64,000 nucleotides of DNA from the NCBI GenBank assembly GCA_029243025.1, contig JAQWSU010000045.1, positions 868,001 through 932,000 on the forward strand. The letters are read 5' to 3'. Within the stretch, counting starts at the first letter, position 1; each line of letters opens with the position of its first letter. The translations under genes were made by a program, and so were the position numbers. Source of the stretch: Pirellulaceae bacterium. GTDB taxonomy: Bacteria > Planctomycetota > Planctomycetia > Pirellulales > Pirellulaceae. Under the pieces are notes generated by a model. The model was not told where the DNA came from and did not search any database. It saw nothing but the letters and a program-made list of their open reading frames with translations. This document shows positions 1 through 10,698 of the stretch, one piece after another.

Positions 1-3000
1 CCTGACTCAATCGCATTCAGCAGCGTTTGTGCTCCGACCACTTGCCCCAACAACTGATCCAACACTTGAATTCGCAAGCTGGGAGAATAGGTGGTCCAAG
101 CGTCTAACAAAAGATCGCTCGCAGCCTGATCCATCCGCACCCCCAAACGAGTGACGGCAGCAGACTGAACCTTGAACGGCTGATCAGCTTGAAGCAACAC
201 TTGAAGCTGTGGGTGAAAATCAATCACCGGACGCGGATCATAACGAACGAAACCCAGTGATTGAACGCGTTGCATCAGATCGACATCCGAATTGCCCGCA
301 AGCTGCCATGCGCGATCGAACATTGCTTCCAAGCGACTGAGAGCAGCCAACCGATCAGGATTAGCTGCAATGAGATTATCAACCGAGTGACCTTGCTCAG
401 CAACAATCGCCAGCCATTGAGTCGTTAGTTTGATTTGCCGACGAGTCGGCTGAGCTTTGTCGGCAGGGATAAAGACCTCAAGGAGTTGACTAAGTTGGGT
501 CGGTCGGCGTGAAGACAATCGCAAAACAGCATCCCAAAAACGCGAGTCAACTGTTGGATGCACCTGCAATAGATCAGCAACAGCCTCATAGTGTTGAGGC
601 AATGAACTAATCAGCGCCGAGATGATCGACGGATTCTTCGTCGTCTTGACGAGCCTGAGAAACGCAGTGCTCGCAGCAGGATCATCTAGCTCTCCTAAGG
701 TAAATGCTAGTTGTAATTGCACTTTTTCATTTGGATCAGCATGCAACCGAGTTGCCGCTGTCACCAATTCGTGATTGAGCGATCGTTGCTCGAGGCATCG
801 GAGCGCAAAACAACGGACGCCACCGTGCGAATCGCCTAGACCCACCAGAAGATCTTGATTGGTTGCCGAGGACAAACCTTCCAACGTAGCCAGGGCGTGC
901 AACCGAGCCAACGGTTCATCACTTTCAAGGAACAATCGACGCAACGATGGTATCGCCTCCCGCCGCTGTCCCGCGACTAGATGGGATTGAATCTTATCTC
1001 GCAAGCTGCCATTTGAACTTTCCAGCCGAGTGACCAAGTCTTCGATCGACTCATCTTTTTGACGAGTCGTGAAGGGGCGGGTTGTCTGATCGTCGGGAAC
1101 AATGCGATAGATTCGGCCTTTCGACTCGCCGGCTCGATAATAGGGCTTCAGTTCCTGGCGTGCTTCCTCAGGTAGCCAATCAGGATGCTCAATCATGTAG
1201 CGATACATATCGACGATCCAGAGCGCACCATCCGGACCCGTTCGAGCCATGACGGGTCGAGACCAACGATCAGACGACGCAAAGAAATCGTGAGCTGCCG
1301 AAGTCGGAGCTCGCATCCCGTCGAAACTGACGCCAGCAGGTTGAAGAACATGATGCTGGACTAGATTGTGAAACGGCTCGCAGGTGAAAGCATGCGTTTG
1401 GTCACCGCTCGAAAACAACAATTCATCTCGGTAAATACAAGGACCGCAGGCCGACGTGTAGTGACCCGAATTCTCAAAACTATGGTACCGCTTCTGAGGT
1501 GGCTTGGTCGAATAAACAGGCGGATTTGCTGGCAATCGAAGCTGCTTTCGTGTGTCCCCATAGGCAACCGCAACGTTGCGGCGAAGATAGTGATCCTGCA
1601 AGACATAGTGCCACAAAGGATAGCTATTTTGAACACCAAACCAGTGGCCCCAATCGTCCCGCACGCGTCCAAACTGGGACGGCCCCGACTGCGGATGCAA
1701 CTGACCGGTCACTGGATGAAATCGAAAATCACGACTGCCCAACGCCACCGATTCACCGGTCTTGGATAGACGAATTGAATTACTCGCACCAAAACCAGCA
1801 TGGTGCCCACCGTTCGCGCAGTAAACCCAATTATCGAGCCCCCATCGTAGGCCATTAACTCGCAATTGTTGATTGCCTTCCATAAATCCCTGAAACAGCA
1901 CTTGACGATCATCCGCTTGACCATCGCCATCGGTATCCTTGGCAAACATCAAGTTCGGCGCAGCCGTGATGAACGCACCATCACCCCATGGCATCACTGC
2001 AGTTGGAAAGCTTAATCCATCCAAGAATAGAGTCGACCGATCGTATTGCCCATCTTGGTTCGTATCTTCCAAAATCCGAACTCGACCGCCCGGTTTCCCC
2101 TGACCGTCCATCCCGTAGGGATAGTCGGCCATCTCGACAACCCAAAGGCGGCCCCGAAGATCCCAATCGATCGCAACGGGATCAGCCACCAATGGTTCCG
2201 ACGCAACAAGCTGTATCGTATATCCGTCATGAGTCTTCGCCCTTTGCATCGACGCGGAAGCAGATAACGGTGGAAGATCGGGAACAGCTCCACCTTCAAC
2301 GATCATAGGAACGTTTTGCGGCGAGTCATCTCTGGCCAGTTGCTGGCTGGCTGCACGATAAAGATTCGCAATCTGCGACGCATTAATTGCTTTGCCAAAC
2401 AACGCCACTTCATCAAGCTTGCCTTCCCACGAACAATTCGGCTGGTTCGAACCACCGAGTTGAAGTTGTCGTCTTTTTTCGTCAGCTTTCGGAGCGGAAA
2501 CTCTGAGTTCTTCTTTTCCATTGAGATAGCAAATTCGTTCGTTCGTATCACGCACCAAAGCCACATGATACCACCGCCGAGCAACGATTGGAGTTGTCCC
2601 AATCTTAGTCCCCATTTGCAGACGCCCAGGTTGCTTTTCTGCCGATCCGGTTACTTGCAAAGTGGCTTCTTCACTACTCACAAGAACACCTGTTATCTCG
2701 CGCCAATCTACGGGAACGGACAAATAACACCAGAGAGATATCGCATGGTCGGTATCCAATTGCACGTCAGACACCTGGATGTGCCCTCCAGCTAACTGGA
2801 CAGCTCGGCTACTTCCCGTGCTGGGCTGATGCAAATCGATGCCTGGCAAGGAAAACGCATGCCCGCCGATAAATCGCGCCTGCGAAGATGTCACCACCGA
2901 GTCACGCGCCACCTCGCCCTGTAGATCATCGAGCCGCCAAAAGTGTTGCGGATTAAGTCTGACAACCTGACGGGAGTGCGCCGTTTCTAGCTCGGCGCTA

Positions 3001-4496
3001 GCGAGTCGCTTTTCCCCTGACAATTCCTCAAGCATGTCCAATAGGGAGGCGACTATTTTGGGCTCCGCGTCGACAGCCAGTCCTGCGGTCCGAGCTGGCC
3101 AGGTCGTGTATCCACCCAGCGCATGTTGTTCTGGCGGCGGAATGTAGCCGGCTGCACCATTTGCCAACTCAACATTGAACGTCGAGGGCAGGGGACTTTG
3201 GGTCTTTAGCTTGAGTCCCGTTAAGGCATAGACCTCGTTAGGCATCGCAGTGATCGCCACGTCACCGATGCGAATCGCCTGCAGTACAATTTCTTCTGAG
3301 GGATTTTTGTCCAGGTAGACGGCTTGCTCAGCATACACCTCAGGTCGATCCTTCGGTCGCCGATCTCCCATCAGCTTCAGCTTCCTTTGCGCCCACGCCA
3401 ATCGATCCGAATCTGGCGTGCGCCGATCGATTTTCATTCGTCGCTCTTGCATCTGCAATTTGCCAGCCGGCTGATGCTGAACTCGTTCCAGCTCTGTGTT
3501 GGCAAGTGCTACCAGTTCATCCACAAAATCTGACATCGAACGTTGTTGCGGCGGCCGGGAATAGTCTCCCCACCAAAGATCACCACTGGTTCCTTGCGAC
3601 ATCATCGTCAGATGCTGGGGATCATTCGGCGCAAGTCGTTCGGACATCCGACGACAAAAGAGTCCAAAATAATCAGCGGAAATACCGGGATGACCGCCGA
3701 AATAGTGCATCGAAAAATTGGCCAGTACCGCCAAGGGGCGTCCCTCCGGAGTCTGGAAACTCAAGATCGACAACCAAGGATCTACCGGCCCCGAAGGTCC
3801 CGTGAAATTCGGGTTCTGGTGGCCAGGATGCATCATCGCTCGGACCGTACGTTCGCCAAAGGGATCGCTCTGTAAAGCGTCAGGTCGCGTAATCCAACGA
3901 CGATTTTTGGTGAATTGGCTCGCATCGGCGACTGCGACGGCTAACTTGGCCTCTTGAAGATTTTTGGTTGCCGCTTCGATCACACGAACGAGCTGCAGCG
4001 GAAGCTGTTCCGCATAATTAGGATCAGCTCGGCAACCTAGTGTAAAATCCATCACACTCGGCGCGCTGTGCGTGTGGGTCGCAGCAATCAACATTTTGTT
4101 CGGAGCAATTCCGGTCGTCTTTGCCGCTGCTGTTTTGACAGCGTCACACATCGTGCGAGGCATCATACAACTATCGACAATGACAACTGCAACTCTCGTG
4201 TCGTCATCCTCCAATACCAAACAGCGGGCATGGATCGGATCAAGAACCCGGTCCACTGATGCCTCCACGAATCCTCCGTTACGAAGCACCGGAAGCTTAC
4301 GGGGCGTGACGTCTACCACCGCGCGACCGACACGCAATTCGGCTAATAACGGAGCCGAAAAACATGAGATCAACAGACCCATCAAGAGAAACCTTGAAAC
4401 CACCCACCGGTGTTCAAGAAGCACCCTTTGATGACAAGTTTGATCTCGCTGATAGATTCGCTCAAACGAAAAACACAGACACTTGATCCAATGCAT
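1..4496 (-). CDS. Neutral ceramidase-like / LamG / PVC-type dehydrogenase fusion protein (3' end cut by window)
   Basis: This is one uninterrupted minus-strand frame of 1498 codons that runs off the window start, so the C-terminus is missing. ATG at 4496 follows GGGAG, and a Leu-rich signal segment lies near residues 40-55. Residues 60-500 read as a neutral/alkaline ceramidase N-terminal domain (AATHTHSAPS, then NGAAGYIPPPE). Residues about 520-735 look like a LamG/concanavalin fold. Residues about 765-1130 are the PVC membrane-bound dehydrogenase beta-propeller domain (RLWVVEMADYPYG, ARTGPDGALWIVDMYRYMIE). The rest up to the edge is Leu/Ala-rich and HEAT-like. By family analogy a CxxCH cytochrome c domain should follow outside the window. 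Expected to be secreted; substrate unknown. It diverges from a second PVC-dehydrogenase gene at 5078. The fusion of a lipid-amidase fold to a redox propeller is unusual. Confidence 0.85.
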   Translation of the reverse strand, partial: MHWIKCLCFSFERIYQRDQTCHQRVLLEHRWVVSRFLLMGLLISCFSAPLLAELRVGRAVVDVTPRKLPVLRNGGFVEASVDRVLDPIHARCLVLEDDDTRVAVVIVDSCMMPRTMCDAVKTAAAKTTGIAPNKMLIAATHTHSAPSVMDFTLGCRADPNYAEQLPLQLVRVIEAATKNLQEAKLAVAVADASQFTKNRRWITRPDALQSDPFGERTVRAMMHPGHQNPNFTGPSGPVDPWLSILSFQTPEGRPLAVLANFSMHYFGGHPGISADYFGLFCRRMSERLAPNDPQHLTMMSQGTSGDLWWGDYSRPPQQRSMSDFVDELVALANTELERVQHQPAGKLQMQERRMKIDRRTPDSDRLAWAQRKLKLMGDRRPKDRPEVYAEQAVYLDKNPSEEIVLQAIRIGDVAITAMPNEVYALTGLKLKTQSPLPSTFNVELANGAAGYIPPPEQHALGGYTTWPARTAGLAVDAEPKIVASLLDMLEELSGEKRLASAELETAHSRQVVRLNPQHFWRLDDLQGEVARDSVVTSSQARFIGGHAFSLPGIDLHQPSTGSSRAVQLAGGHIQVSDVQLDTDHAISLWCYLSVPVDWREITGVLVSSEEATLQVTGSAEKQPGRLQMGTKIGTTPIVARRWYHVALVRDTNERICYLNGKEELRVSAPKADEKRRQLQLGGSNQPNCSWEGKLDEVALFGKAINASQIANLYRAASQQLARDDSPQNVPMIVEGGAVPDLPPLSASASMQRAKTHDGYTIQLVASEPLVADPVAIDWDLRGRLWVVEMADYPYGMDGQGKPGGRVRILEDTNQDGQYDRSTLFLDGLSFPTAVMPWGDGAFITAAPNLMFAKDTDGDGQADDRQVLFQGFMEGNQQLRVNGLRWGLDNWVYCANGGHHAGFGASNSIRLSKTGESVALGSRDFRFHPVTGQLHPQSGPSQFGRVRDDWGHWFGVQNSYPLWHYVLQDHYLRRNVAVAYGDTRKQLRLPANPPVYSTKPPQKRYHSFENSGHYTSACGPCIYRDELLFSSGDQTHAFTCEPFHNLVQHHVLQPAGVSFDGMRAPTSAAHDFFASSDRWSRPVMARTGPDGALWIVDMYRYMIEHPDWLPEEARQELKPYYRAGESKGRIYRIVPDDQTTRPFTTRQKDESIEDLVTRLESSNGSLRDKIQSHLVAGQRREAIPSLRRLFLESDEPLARLHALATLEGLSSATNQDLLVGLGDSHGGVRCFALRCLEQRSLNHELVTAATRLHADPNEKVQLQLAFTLGELDDPAASTAFLRLVKTTKNPSIISALISSLPQHYEAVADLLQVHPTVDSRFWDAVLRLSSRRPTQLSQLLEVFIPADKAQPTRRQIKLTTQWLAIVAEQGHSVDNLIAANPDRLAALSRLEAMFDRAWQLAGNSDVDLMQRVQSLGFVRYDPRPVIDFHPQLQVLLQADQPFKVQSAAVTRLGVRMDQAASDLLLDAWTTYSPSLRIQVLDQLLGQVVGAQTLLNAIES

Positions 4497-5077
4497 CAGG
4501 TGGCTCCCTATTTTTGATCCACTTTTAAATCCATCACTGCCGTGACGGAAAGGTCGATCCTGTTTCATTTCGCAACAACGGCCGCCCGATCGATCAGGTG
4601 GCTGCTTTGAAGCGATTATTGTACCGTGCTTTGTCCAACATCTCAGCTACAGCTGGATAAATCGCTCAAGCAGGCAGGATCCGAGAGAAGCAACCATTCC
4701 TGCCGCCGAAAACTTCAAGTTCAGCAGCGATATCTTGCTGTGAAACATTCGAGCTCTTGCATGACAATCACAACCGTCTACCCTGACGAAACCCTTCCAA
4801 CCGGACTTCAAGATACAGACAATCTGGCTGGCAAAAAAATCGACATCCGCGAGTGAATTCCTTCCCCTTTAATGACTCCGCCCATCCACTGGAATTCATG
4901 CCGATGCGACAGTTCTTTGGCTATTATTCCTTGACTCCAAATCACGTCACAAGTTAAGGTGCCCCCAAGGTCAGCGGCATCTTGTTTTGCCGGCCTCGCA
5001 GTTTAGGATTGAGAGGGCCTACCGAATCGGTGCCCACCCACCAACCCAACCATACTCGAAGCCTGCCGAAGTGAACC
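4497..5077. other. Divergent intergenic region between two PVC-dehydrogenase genes
   Basis: These 581 bases separate two divergently transcribed genes and must hold both promoters. The 11-mer ATCAGGTGGCT occurs twice, at the start of the minus gene and about 100 bases away. No convincing sigma-70 pair, hairpin or small gene was found. Short open frames here lack ribosome-binding sites and protein-like composition. Confidence 0.5.
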
Positions 5078-8000
5078 ATGAATTTCATCCTGCTCACATC
5101 CAGCCTGCTCGCCATCACAGCCCCTCCCGAGGCTTTCCAAGCTCAGGTTCGCAAGACCGAGCCATTGACGGCTCACGAACAGCAAACCACGTTCCATCTT
5201 CCCGAAGGCTTTGAAATCCAATTATTTGCAGCGGAGCCTGACATTCAAAAACCAATGAACCTTGCTTTTGATGCACGCGGTCGATTGTGGCTGAGTGGTT
5301 CAGTGGAATACCCGTACGCAGCCAAGGATCATTCTGGTCGTGACGCGATCAAGGTCTTAGAAGATACGAACGGCGATGGCACAGCCGACAAGATCACCAC
5401 TTTTGCCGATGGCCTCAATATCCCGATGGGGCTTTGTCCCTACAAGAATGGTGTCATCGCTTACAGCATTCCCAACATTTATTATTTCGAGGATACCGAT
5501 GGCGACGACAAAGCCGACCAACGTCACATCCTTTACGGCCCGTTGGGCGAACCACGAGACACACATGGGATGCAAAATGCGTTTCGTCGCGGCTTCGATG
5601 GGTGGCTCTATATCAATCATGGTTTTTCGAACACGTCGACAATCCAAGCCAGCGACGGAAGTTCGATTTCGTTAAACAGCGGAAACACTTATCGAATTCG
5701 AGTTGATGGTACGACCGTCGAGCAATACAGCTGGGGTCAGGTGAATCCGTTTGGCAGCACTTGGACCTCCGAGGGCGACTTAATCACAACCGATTGTCAC
5801 AGCAAACCACTCACGTTACTGATGCGTGACGGATACTATTCAAGTTTTGGCAAGCCACATGACGGACTTGGTTATGCCCCTGAGTTGACTCAACATCATC
5901 ACGGGTCAACCGGTTTGGCTGGCGCTGCTTACAGTAGTCAAATCGCTTTCCCAAAGCAGTTTCAACAAAGCCTCTTCTTGGGCAATGTGGTCACGAGCCG
6001 CATCCATCGAGATACGATCGCCTACACGGGATCCTCGCCTCGCGCAGTCGAACAATCTGATTTCATTACAACGGACGACCCATGGTTTCGCCCTGTGGAT
6101 GTTCGGTTTGGTCCGGATGGGGCTCTCTACATTGCCGATTTCTACAATCGCATTATTGGTCACTATGAAGTCCCCCTGGATCATGCGGGGCGCGACCGTC
6201 ACCGTGGTCGGATCTGGCGTGTGGTCTATCGAGGCAACGGCTCATCGGCCCCAACGATCGCCCCTCGCCTCGACCAAGCCTCCGCAGCTAAACTCGTCCA
6301 GTCGCTCGGTAATGCCAATCTGACCGTCCGCATGTTGGCGATGGATCAATTAACAGATCGAATCGGGAACGAATCGGTACCCGCGTTACGACAAGCAGTC
6401 ACCAACTCCGAATCGCCAATTCTTGCATCCCATGCTGCCTGGACGTTGATGCGACTGAATGCACTTTCAGATGGAGAACTGGTTGCCCTCCTGAACGCCA
6501 CGGATCGCCATCGCCGCATTCACGGCTTGAAAATTCTCGCTGAATCAGACAATTCATCGACTGCCTTGTTAGCTTGCCTAATCGACGGACTTACGGACCA
6601 AGATCCTCGTTTACGCCGCACTGCAGCCGAAACGGCAGCTCAGCGCGTGGATCTTTCCGTCACCCAAGAGCTCTTAGATCAATTGACCACCATGCAGGAG
6701 AATTCGAAAGACGATGTTTTTCTACAGCATGCACTGAAGATTGCTTTACGAAATCAACTCCGCTCAAAAGCCAATTTCCAAAAGCTACAAGAATTGACGT
6801 TGTCACCCCAGGACCAGAAGACAGTGATCGATGTTGCGTTAGCGATTCCAACAACGCACGCGGCAGCTGCCATTCTGGACCATCTAAGACAAAGTCCGCA
6901 ATCACTCAAACCCGAGTATTTGGCACATGTCACGCGGCACCTACCGATCAATCGCTCAACTGAGCTCGTTGGTTTAATTCAAAATCAGGACAACCTCGAT
7001 ATTAGCCTCCAAGCTAATCTCTTCCAGGCCGTTCAAGGGGCGATTGAACAACGAGGCGAAATACGTCCCGCCGCCGTGAATGTGTGGGGACAAGAACTCG
7101 CCAAGCAGCTCCTGAACTCCACCAACGACGGACCATCCACCTGGCAATCTGTCGGCAAAGATCACCCTTGGAACTTGGAGCCACGCACCTCTGCCAATGG
7201 AACACAGCAAATTTTTTTGAGCAGCCTTCCCGGCGGCGAAACGAAGAGAGGCGTATTGCGATCCAACCAATTCAGGCTACCAGCCAAGCTTACGTTTGAA
7301 ATCTGTGGCCACCGCGGCCCACCCAACCAACCGGCCAGTGATAAAAATCTTGTCCGACTCGTGACCTTGGACGACAGCCAGACAATCCGCCTAGCTTATC
7401 CACCTCGTAACGATGCGGCACAGAGAATCGAATGGGAGCTTGCCGAGCACAAGGGAAAGCTCGCCGTTCTCGAGATCGTCGATGGACTCAACGTGAAAGC
7501 TTTTGCTTGGCTGGCAATTGCCAATATTGATCCGCCATTGATTTCAATTCCAGTCGTCGCTCCCCTCCAACAGGCCGAGCGAAAAATTGCTGCCGTCAAG
7601 ATCGCCGAACAACTTCAACTCACTCAACTTGCGGATGAGCTTCGCCAACTGGTGGTTGAGCGAAATACTTGGCCCGTAAGAGCGGCGGCTGCCCGTGCAC
7701 TCGCCAAAATGCCGGCCTCCATCTCAGCCTCATTCCTGATTCCTCTGCTCGATGAAGACACCGTTTCGTCGCCAATTCGCGAGCAAATTTGCACAATCCT
7801 AACCGAAGACGATTCAACAAACGAATTGCTCAAGAGTTTGTTTCGACGTTTGCCATTGCGACATCAGCTGACTGCCGCCCAACAAATGGCCTTAAATTCA
7901 GAAAATGCTACGCAGCTACTGTCGATGATCGATGGCGGTGTGGCATCCCGACAACTGCTTCAAAACCCCACAGTCCACGAGCGCATGGCAGCTACGGTCG

Positions 8001-8521
8001 ATCCAGAAGATCAAGCTCGCATCGAAGCGATGCTGAACGATTTGCCGCCCGCCAATGAGCAAATACAAGCAACGGTCACTGAACAATTGCAAGCGATGGC
8101 AAACCGTCGTGGATCAGCCGCCAACGGAAAAGTCATTTTCAACAAGCAGTGTGCCAGTTGCCATCAAGTAAATGGCCAAGGCACGCTCGTCGGCCCACAG
8201 CTAGATGGGATCGGAAGTCGTGGCCGCGAGCGACTTGTAGAAGACGTGCTCGCTCCACACCGAAATGTAGATGTCGCCTTCAAAACAACGATCATTACAC
8301 TCGTTGATGGGCGCATTATTTCTGGATTAGTCAGAAGAACAGAGGGTGAGACACTGGTCTTAGTCGATCAAAAGGGAAAAGAATTCACAGTCGCCACATC
8401 AAACATTGAAGAACAACAAGGTTCTCGAACATCGCTGATGCCGGACAACTTTTCGACCACCCTGGATTTGGCGACACGAACAGACTTGTTTTCCTATCTC
8501 GAATCACTCAAAAAACAGTAG
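5078..8521 (+). CDS. PVC-type membrane-bound dehydrogenase with HEAT repeats and C-terminal cytochrome c domain
   Basis: A 1147-residue secreted protein. Residues 1-20 form a signal peptide (MNFILLTSSLLAI). Residues about 45-400 are the PVC membrane-bound dehydrogenase propeller (PEGFEIQLFAAEPDIQKPMN, VRFGPDGALYIADFYNRIIG) with Asp-rich DTNGDGTADK loops. Residues about 410-1000 are helical HEAT-like repeats with an inserted beta-rich part near 720-810. Residues about 1010-1147 are a single-haem cytochrome c domain with CASCH at 1025-1029, followed by the typical plancto family sequence GPQLDGIGSRGRERLVEDVL. The family is presumed to pass electrons from oxidised extracellular substrates to periplasmic carriers; the substrate is unknown. 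ATG 5078 follows GAAGTGA. It ends 21 bases from the convergent transporter gene. Confidence 0.9.
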   Translation: MNFILLTSSLLAITAPPEAFQAQVRKTEPLTAHEQQTTFHLPEGFEIQLFAAEPDIQKPMNLAFDARGRLWLSGSVEYPYAAKDHSGRDAIKVLEDTNGDGTADKITTFADGLNIPMGLCPYKNGVIAYSIPNIYYFEDTDGDDKADQRHILYGPLGEPRDTHGMQNAFRRGFDGWLYINHGFSNTSTIQASDGSSISLNSGNTYRIRVDGTTVEQYSWGQVNPFGSTWTSEGDLITTDCHSKPLTLLMRDGYYSSFGKPHDGLGYAPELTQHHHGSTGLAGAAYSSQIAFPKQFQQSLFLGNVVTSRIHRDTIAYTGSSPRAVEQSDFITTDDPWFRPVDVRFGPDGALYIADFYNRIIGHYEVPLDHAGRDRHRGRIWRVVYRGNGSSAPTIAPRLDQASAAKLVQSLGNANLTVRMLAMDQLTDRIGNESVPALRQAVTNSESPILASHAAWTLMRLNALSDGELVALLNATDRHRRIHGLKILAESDNSSTALLACLIDGLTDQDPRLRRTAAETAAQRVDLSVTQELLDQLTTMQENSKDDVFLQHALKIALRNQLRSKANFQKLQELTLSPQDQKTVIDVALAIPTTHAAAAILDHLRQSPQSLKPEYLAHVTRHLPINRSTELVGLIQNQDNLDISLQANLFQAVQGAIEQRGEIRPAAVNVWGQELAKQLLNSTNDGPSTWQSVGKDHPWNLEPRTSANGTQQIFLSSLPGGETKRGVLRSNQFRLPAKLTFEICGHRGPPNQPASDKNLVRLVTLDDSQTIRLAYPPRNDAAQRIEWELAEHKGKLAVLEIVDGLNVKAFAWLAIANIDPPLISIPVVAPLQQAERKIAAVKIAEQLQLTQLADELRQLVVERNTWPVRAAAARALAKMPASISASFLIPLLDEDTVSSPIREQICTILTEDDSTNELLKSLFRRLPLRHQLTAAQQMALNSENATQLLSMIDGGVASRQLLQNPTVHERMAATVDPEDQARIEAMLNDLPPANEQIQATVTEQLQAMANRRGSAANGKVIFNKQCASCHQVNGQGTLVGPQLDGIGSRGRERLVEDVLAPHRNVDVAFKTTIITLVDGRIISGLVRRTEGETLVLVDQKGKEFTVATSNIEEQQGSRTSLMPDNFSTTLDLATRTDLFSYLESLKKQ

Positions 8522-8542
8522 CACGCCGACAACCCACTCGAC

Positions 8543-9829
8543 CTAGCAAACAACCGGCAAACTCATTTCAATTCCCAGCGAAAAAGCGGGTAGAATTTTC
8601 TGAGTCACTGTGTAGCCGGCCATGAACAACAACAAGACAAAGCCAACGCAAGCAGCGAAATTCGTCAACAGTGAATTGCGTTCTTCTCCCATCACATCCC
8701 TACGGCTCGTCAACAACCACAGCGCGAGAGCCAAAACGGGTGACGCCACGACTGTGGCAGCTTGGGCCGCAATGATTGCCGGGTAAACATCGATCTCAAG
8801 CAGAACGACCCCCAAAGCCATTAACATACCCACAGTAAGAATCAGGGCTGTGAAGATTCGGGGCCAAACATCTTCGGGGCGACTTCCCAAGCCGAGACCA
8901 TCTGACAAGATGAATCCTCCGATGAGGGAGTTAACGAGAAAAGAAGAATAAGCGGCTGAAAAAAGACCAACACAAAACAAAAACGTGCCAGTCTCACCAA
9001 ACAAAGGACGTAGCCCCAAGGCAACCTGCTGCACATTATCGAGACTTTTTCCATGAAACACCGCAGCTGCTGTCGCGATTAGCATCAGCGTAATCGCTGC
9101 CATTATCACGGCGCCAACGCGAACATCGATGACACCATCTTGAAGCTCATTTCGTGTCCATCCCTTCTGCTTGACAAGATAGGCCTGATAGAAGGCCCCG
9201 GAAATGACAAATGTGGTACCAATCAACCCCAGTACGGCGAGATCCAATTCACCCCGACGAGGAACCATCCCTGCCGCCATTTGCTCAACGTCGGGTTGAG
9301 CTGCGATAAGATTCACCGCAAAAGCCAGCAACATAAGACCCACCAGGCAGGTCATCAGTTTTTCCAAGACCTGATACAAATTTCGCAGGCTGAACAAAAA
9401 GAGGATGGTTAGCAAATTAAAAATGACAATCGTGTACTCAAAGTCAAAGTAGATTTGAAACGCTGAGTAAACGCCCAGGTTATTGCCAAACTGAAAACTG
9501 GCAGAAATAAAGAACACCGACAAACCAACAAAGGCAGCAGCAATCCGACCCAATCGAGCGGCAATCAAGCTACCTGGCGATTCCTCTGCGACAACACCCA
9601 ATCGCGCACCCAACCGCATGAAAAACGCCATAAACAGGACGGCAACCACAACCACCCACAACATCGAATAGCCACGGTTCGCACCCACTTGCGAGCTCGT
9701 CAGAATGCTTCCCGGACCAATGACGACGCAAGCCGTGATCAAACCCGGTCCGAGTCGGCGATACCATCTCGCGCGCGACGAGACCATTCGTGCTTTCGAA
9801 GCCTGTTTGTTTGTCGATTCCTGATTCAT
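8543..9829 (-). CDS. Nramp-like (NRAMP/SLC11 fold) membrane transporter lacking the canonical metal ligands
   Basis: A 428-residue polytopic protein with about 11 hydrophobic segments. The N-terminal part matches Nramp TM1-TM2 (LGPGLITACVVIGPGSILTS, then GANRGYSMLW). The start is placed at ATG 9829 because translation from the longer frame start at 9907 adds an atypical 26-residue extension. In true Mn/Fe Nramps TM1 carries DPGN and TM6 carries MPH. Here TM1 reads GPGS, and the TM6 region (GLIGTTFVISGAFYQAYLV) has V-I-S at the MPH position. All main metal-coordinating side chains are therefore replaced. It is probably a member of the Nramp-related clade with a different or unknown substrate rather than a manganese importer. 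It is convergent with the upstream PVC gene and appears monocistronic. Confidence 0.85.
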   Translation of the reverse strand: MNQESTNKQASKARMVSSRARWYRRLGPGLITACVVIGPGSILTSSQVGANRGYSMLWVVVVAVLFMAFFMRLGARLGVVAEESPGSLIAARLGRIAAAFVGLSVFFISASFQFGNNLGVYSAFQIYFDFEYTIVIFNLLTILFLFSLRNLYQVLEKLMTCLVGLMLLAFAVNLIAAQPDVEQMAAGMVPRRGELDLAVLGLIGTTFVISGAFYQAYLVKQKGWTRNELQDGVIDVRVGAVIMAAITLMLIATAAAVFHGKSLDNVQQVALGLRPLFGETGTFLFCVGLFSAAYSSFLVNSLIGGFILSDGLGLGSRPEDVWPRIFTALILTVGMLMALGVVLLEIDVYPAIIAAQAATVVASPVLALALWLLTSRRDVMGEERNSLLTNFAACVGFVLLLFMAGYTVTQKILPAFSLGIEMSLPVVC

Positions 9830-10698
9830 CGCCCACTCACATCCAGCAACACGGAAGAAAAGAGCGCCAAAGCGTGCATCCAAGCTGCAATCTGAAAAAC
9901 TGGACAATCCGAAAACTCACCGCGGACGCATTATCGTCCGATTGAGAGGTCAAATCAATCGGGTGATAATCGCTGAACAAACCGACGCTCAGTTCTACAC
10001 TTGGCAACTTCCGATTGACCTCGATACTCTGCTTAAGTTGGTCACCGTCTAGCACGCTGGCGTGACACCCGACATGGCTTTGTCCTGACGTCACGCCTGA
10101 CAAACGAGTCGCCCAAAAAATGTCACCGCAAAGAAACAACATGAAACGGCTAGTTCCAAAACATCAGACATCCACAACCGACGCACCTCGGAACAGCGAC
10201 GTTTCGCCGACAGGATGTCAGTTCCGCCATTGACTCTCACGGTACCGACACTCGATGTCAATCATGAACTTATGAAACGACAAAAAGATGGTTTTTACTC
10301 ACTCAATCTTACAGCCAACTCGTAGCGTGCATTGATGAGAAACAAACTGTTTCCAAATGTTAATGCGGTTTTGACGAATCAATCTGCTTATCAGATGTTG
10401 TTCTTCTACCGTCAGCGATGATTAACGAAAACGACACGATTCCGTTCCGAAAGCCGACACCCGTGTGCTAGGATGAGTAGGCTTTTCCTGAAACATGAGC
10501 CAAACAGCGACTCTATTCTGACAAGATCGTCGTCCAGCCGCTCAGCTATTTCGATTGACTAGCGAACTTCGCAACAACAACTTGGATCGAATTCAGGCAA
10601 GGAAGGTTGAGGAAATTTTGCTTTCCAAGCCGCATTCGACACAGTTGATACCGAACCCAACAATTCCGCGAAAATTTTCGGTAAAACACAGCAACAAG
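9830..10698. other. Intergenic region upstream of the YdjY operon and the Nramp-like gene
   Basis: These 869 bases lie between two divergent genes. The longest plus frame into the YdjY gene begins with TTG at 10555, but its first 48 residues do not look like protein and precede the signal peptide, so they are treated as leader. A minus frame at 9837-10142 overlaps the transporter start and lacks a ribosome-binding site. The sequence is relatively AT-rich around 10270-10450. No RNA gene, repeat or clear terminator was recognised. Confidence 0.45.

Noticed and set aside
9837-10142. 101-codon minus frame upstream of the transporter
   Set aside because: It overlaps the transporter N-terminus in another frame and has no recognisable protein pattern.
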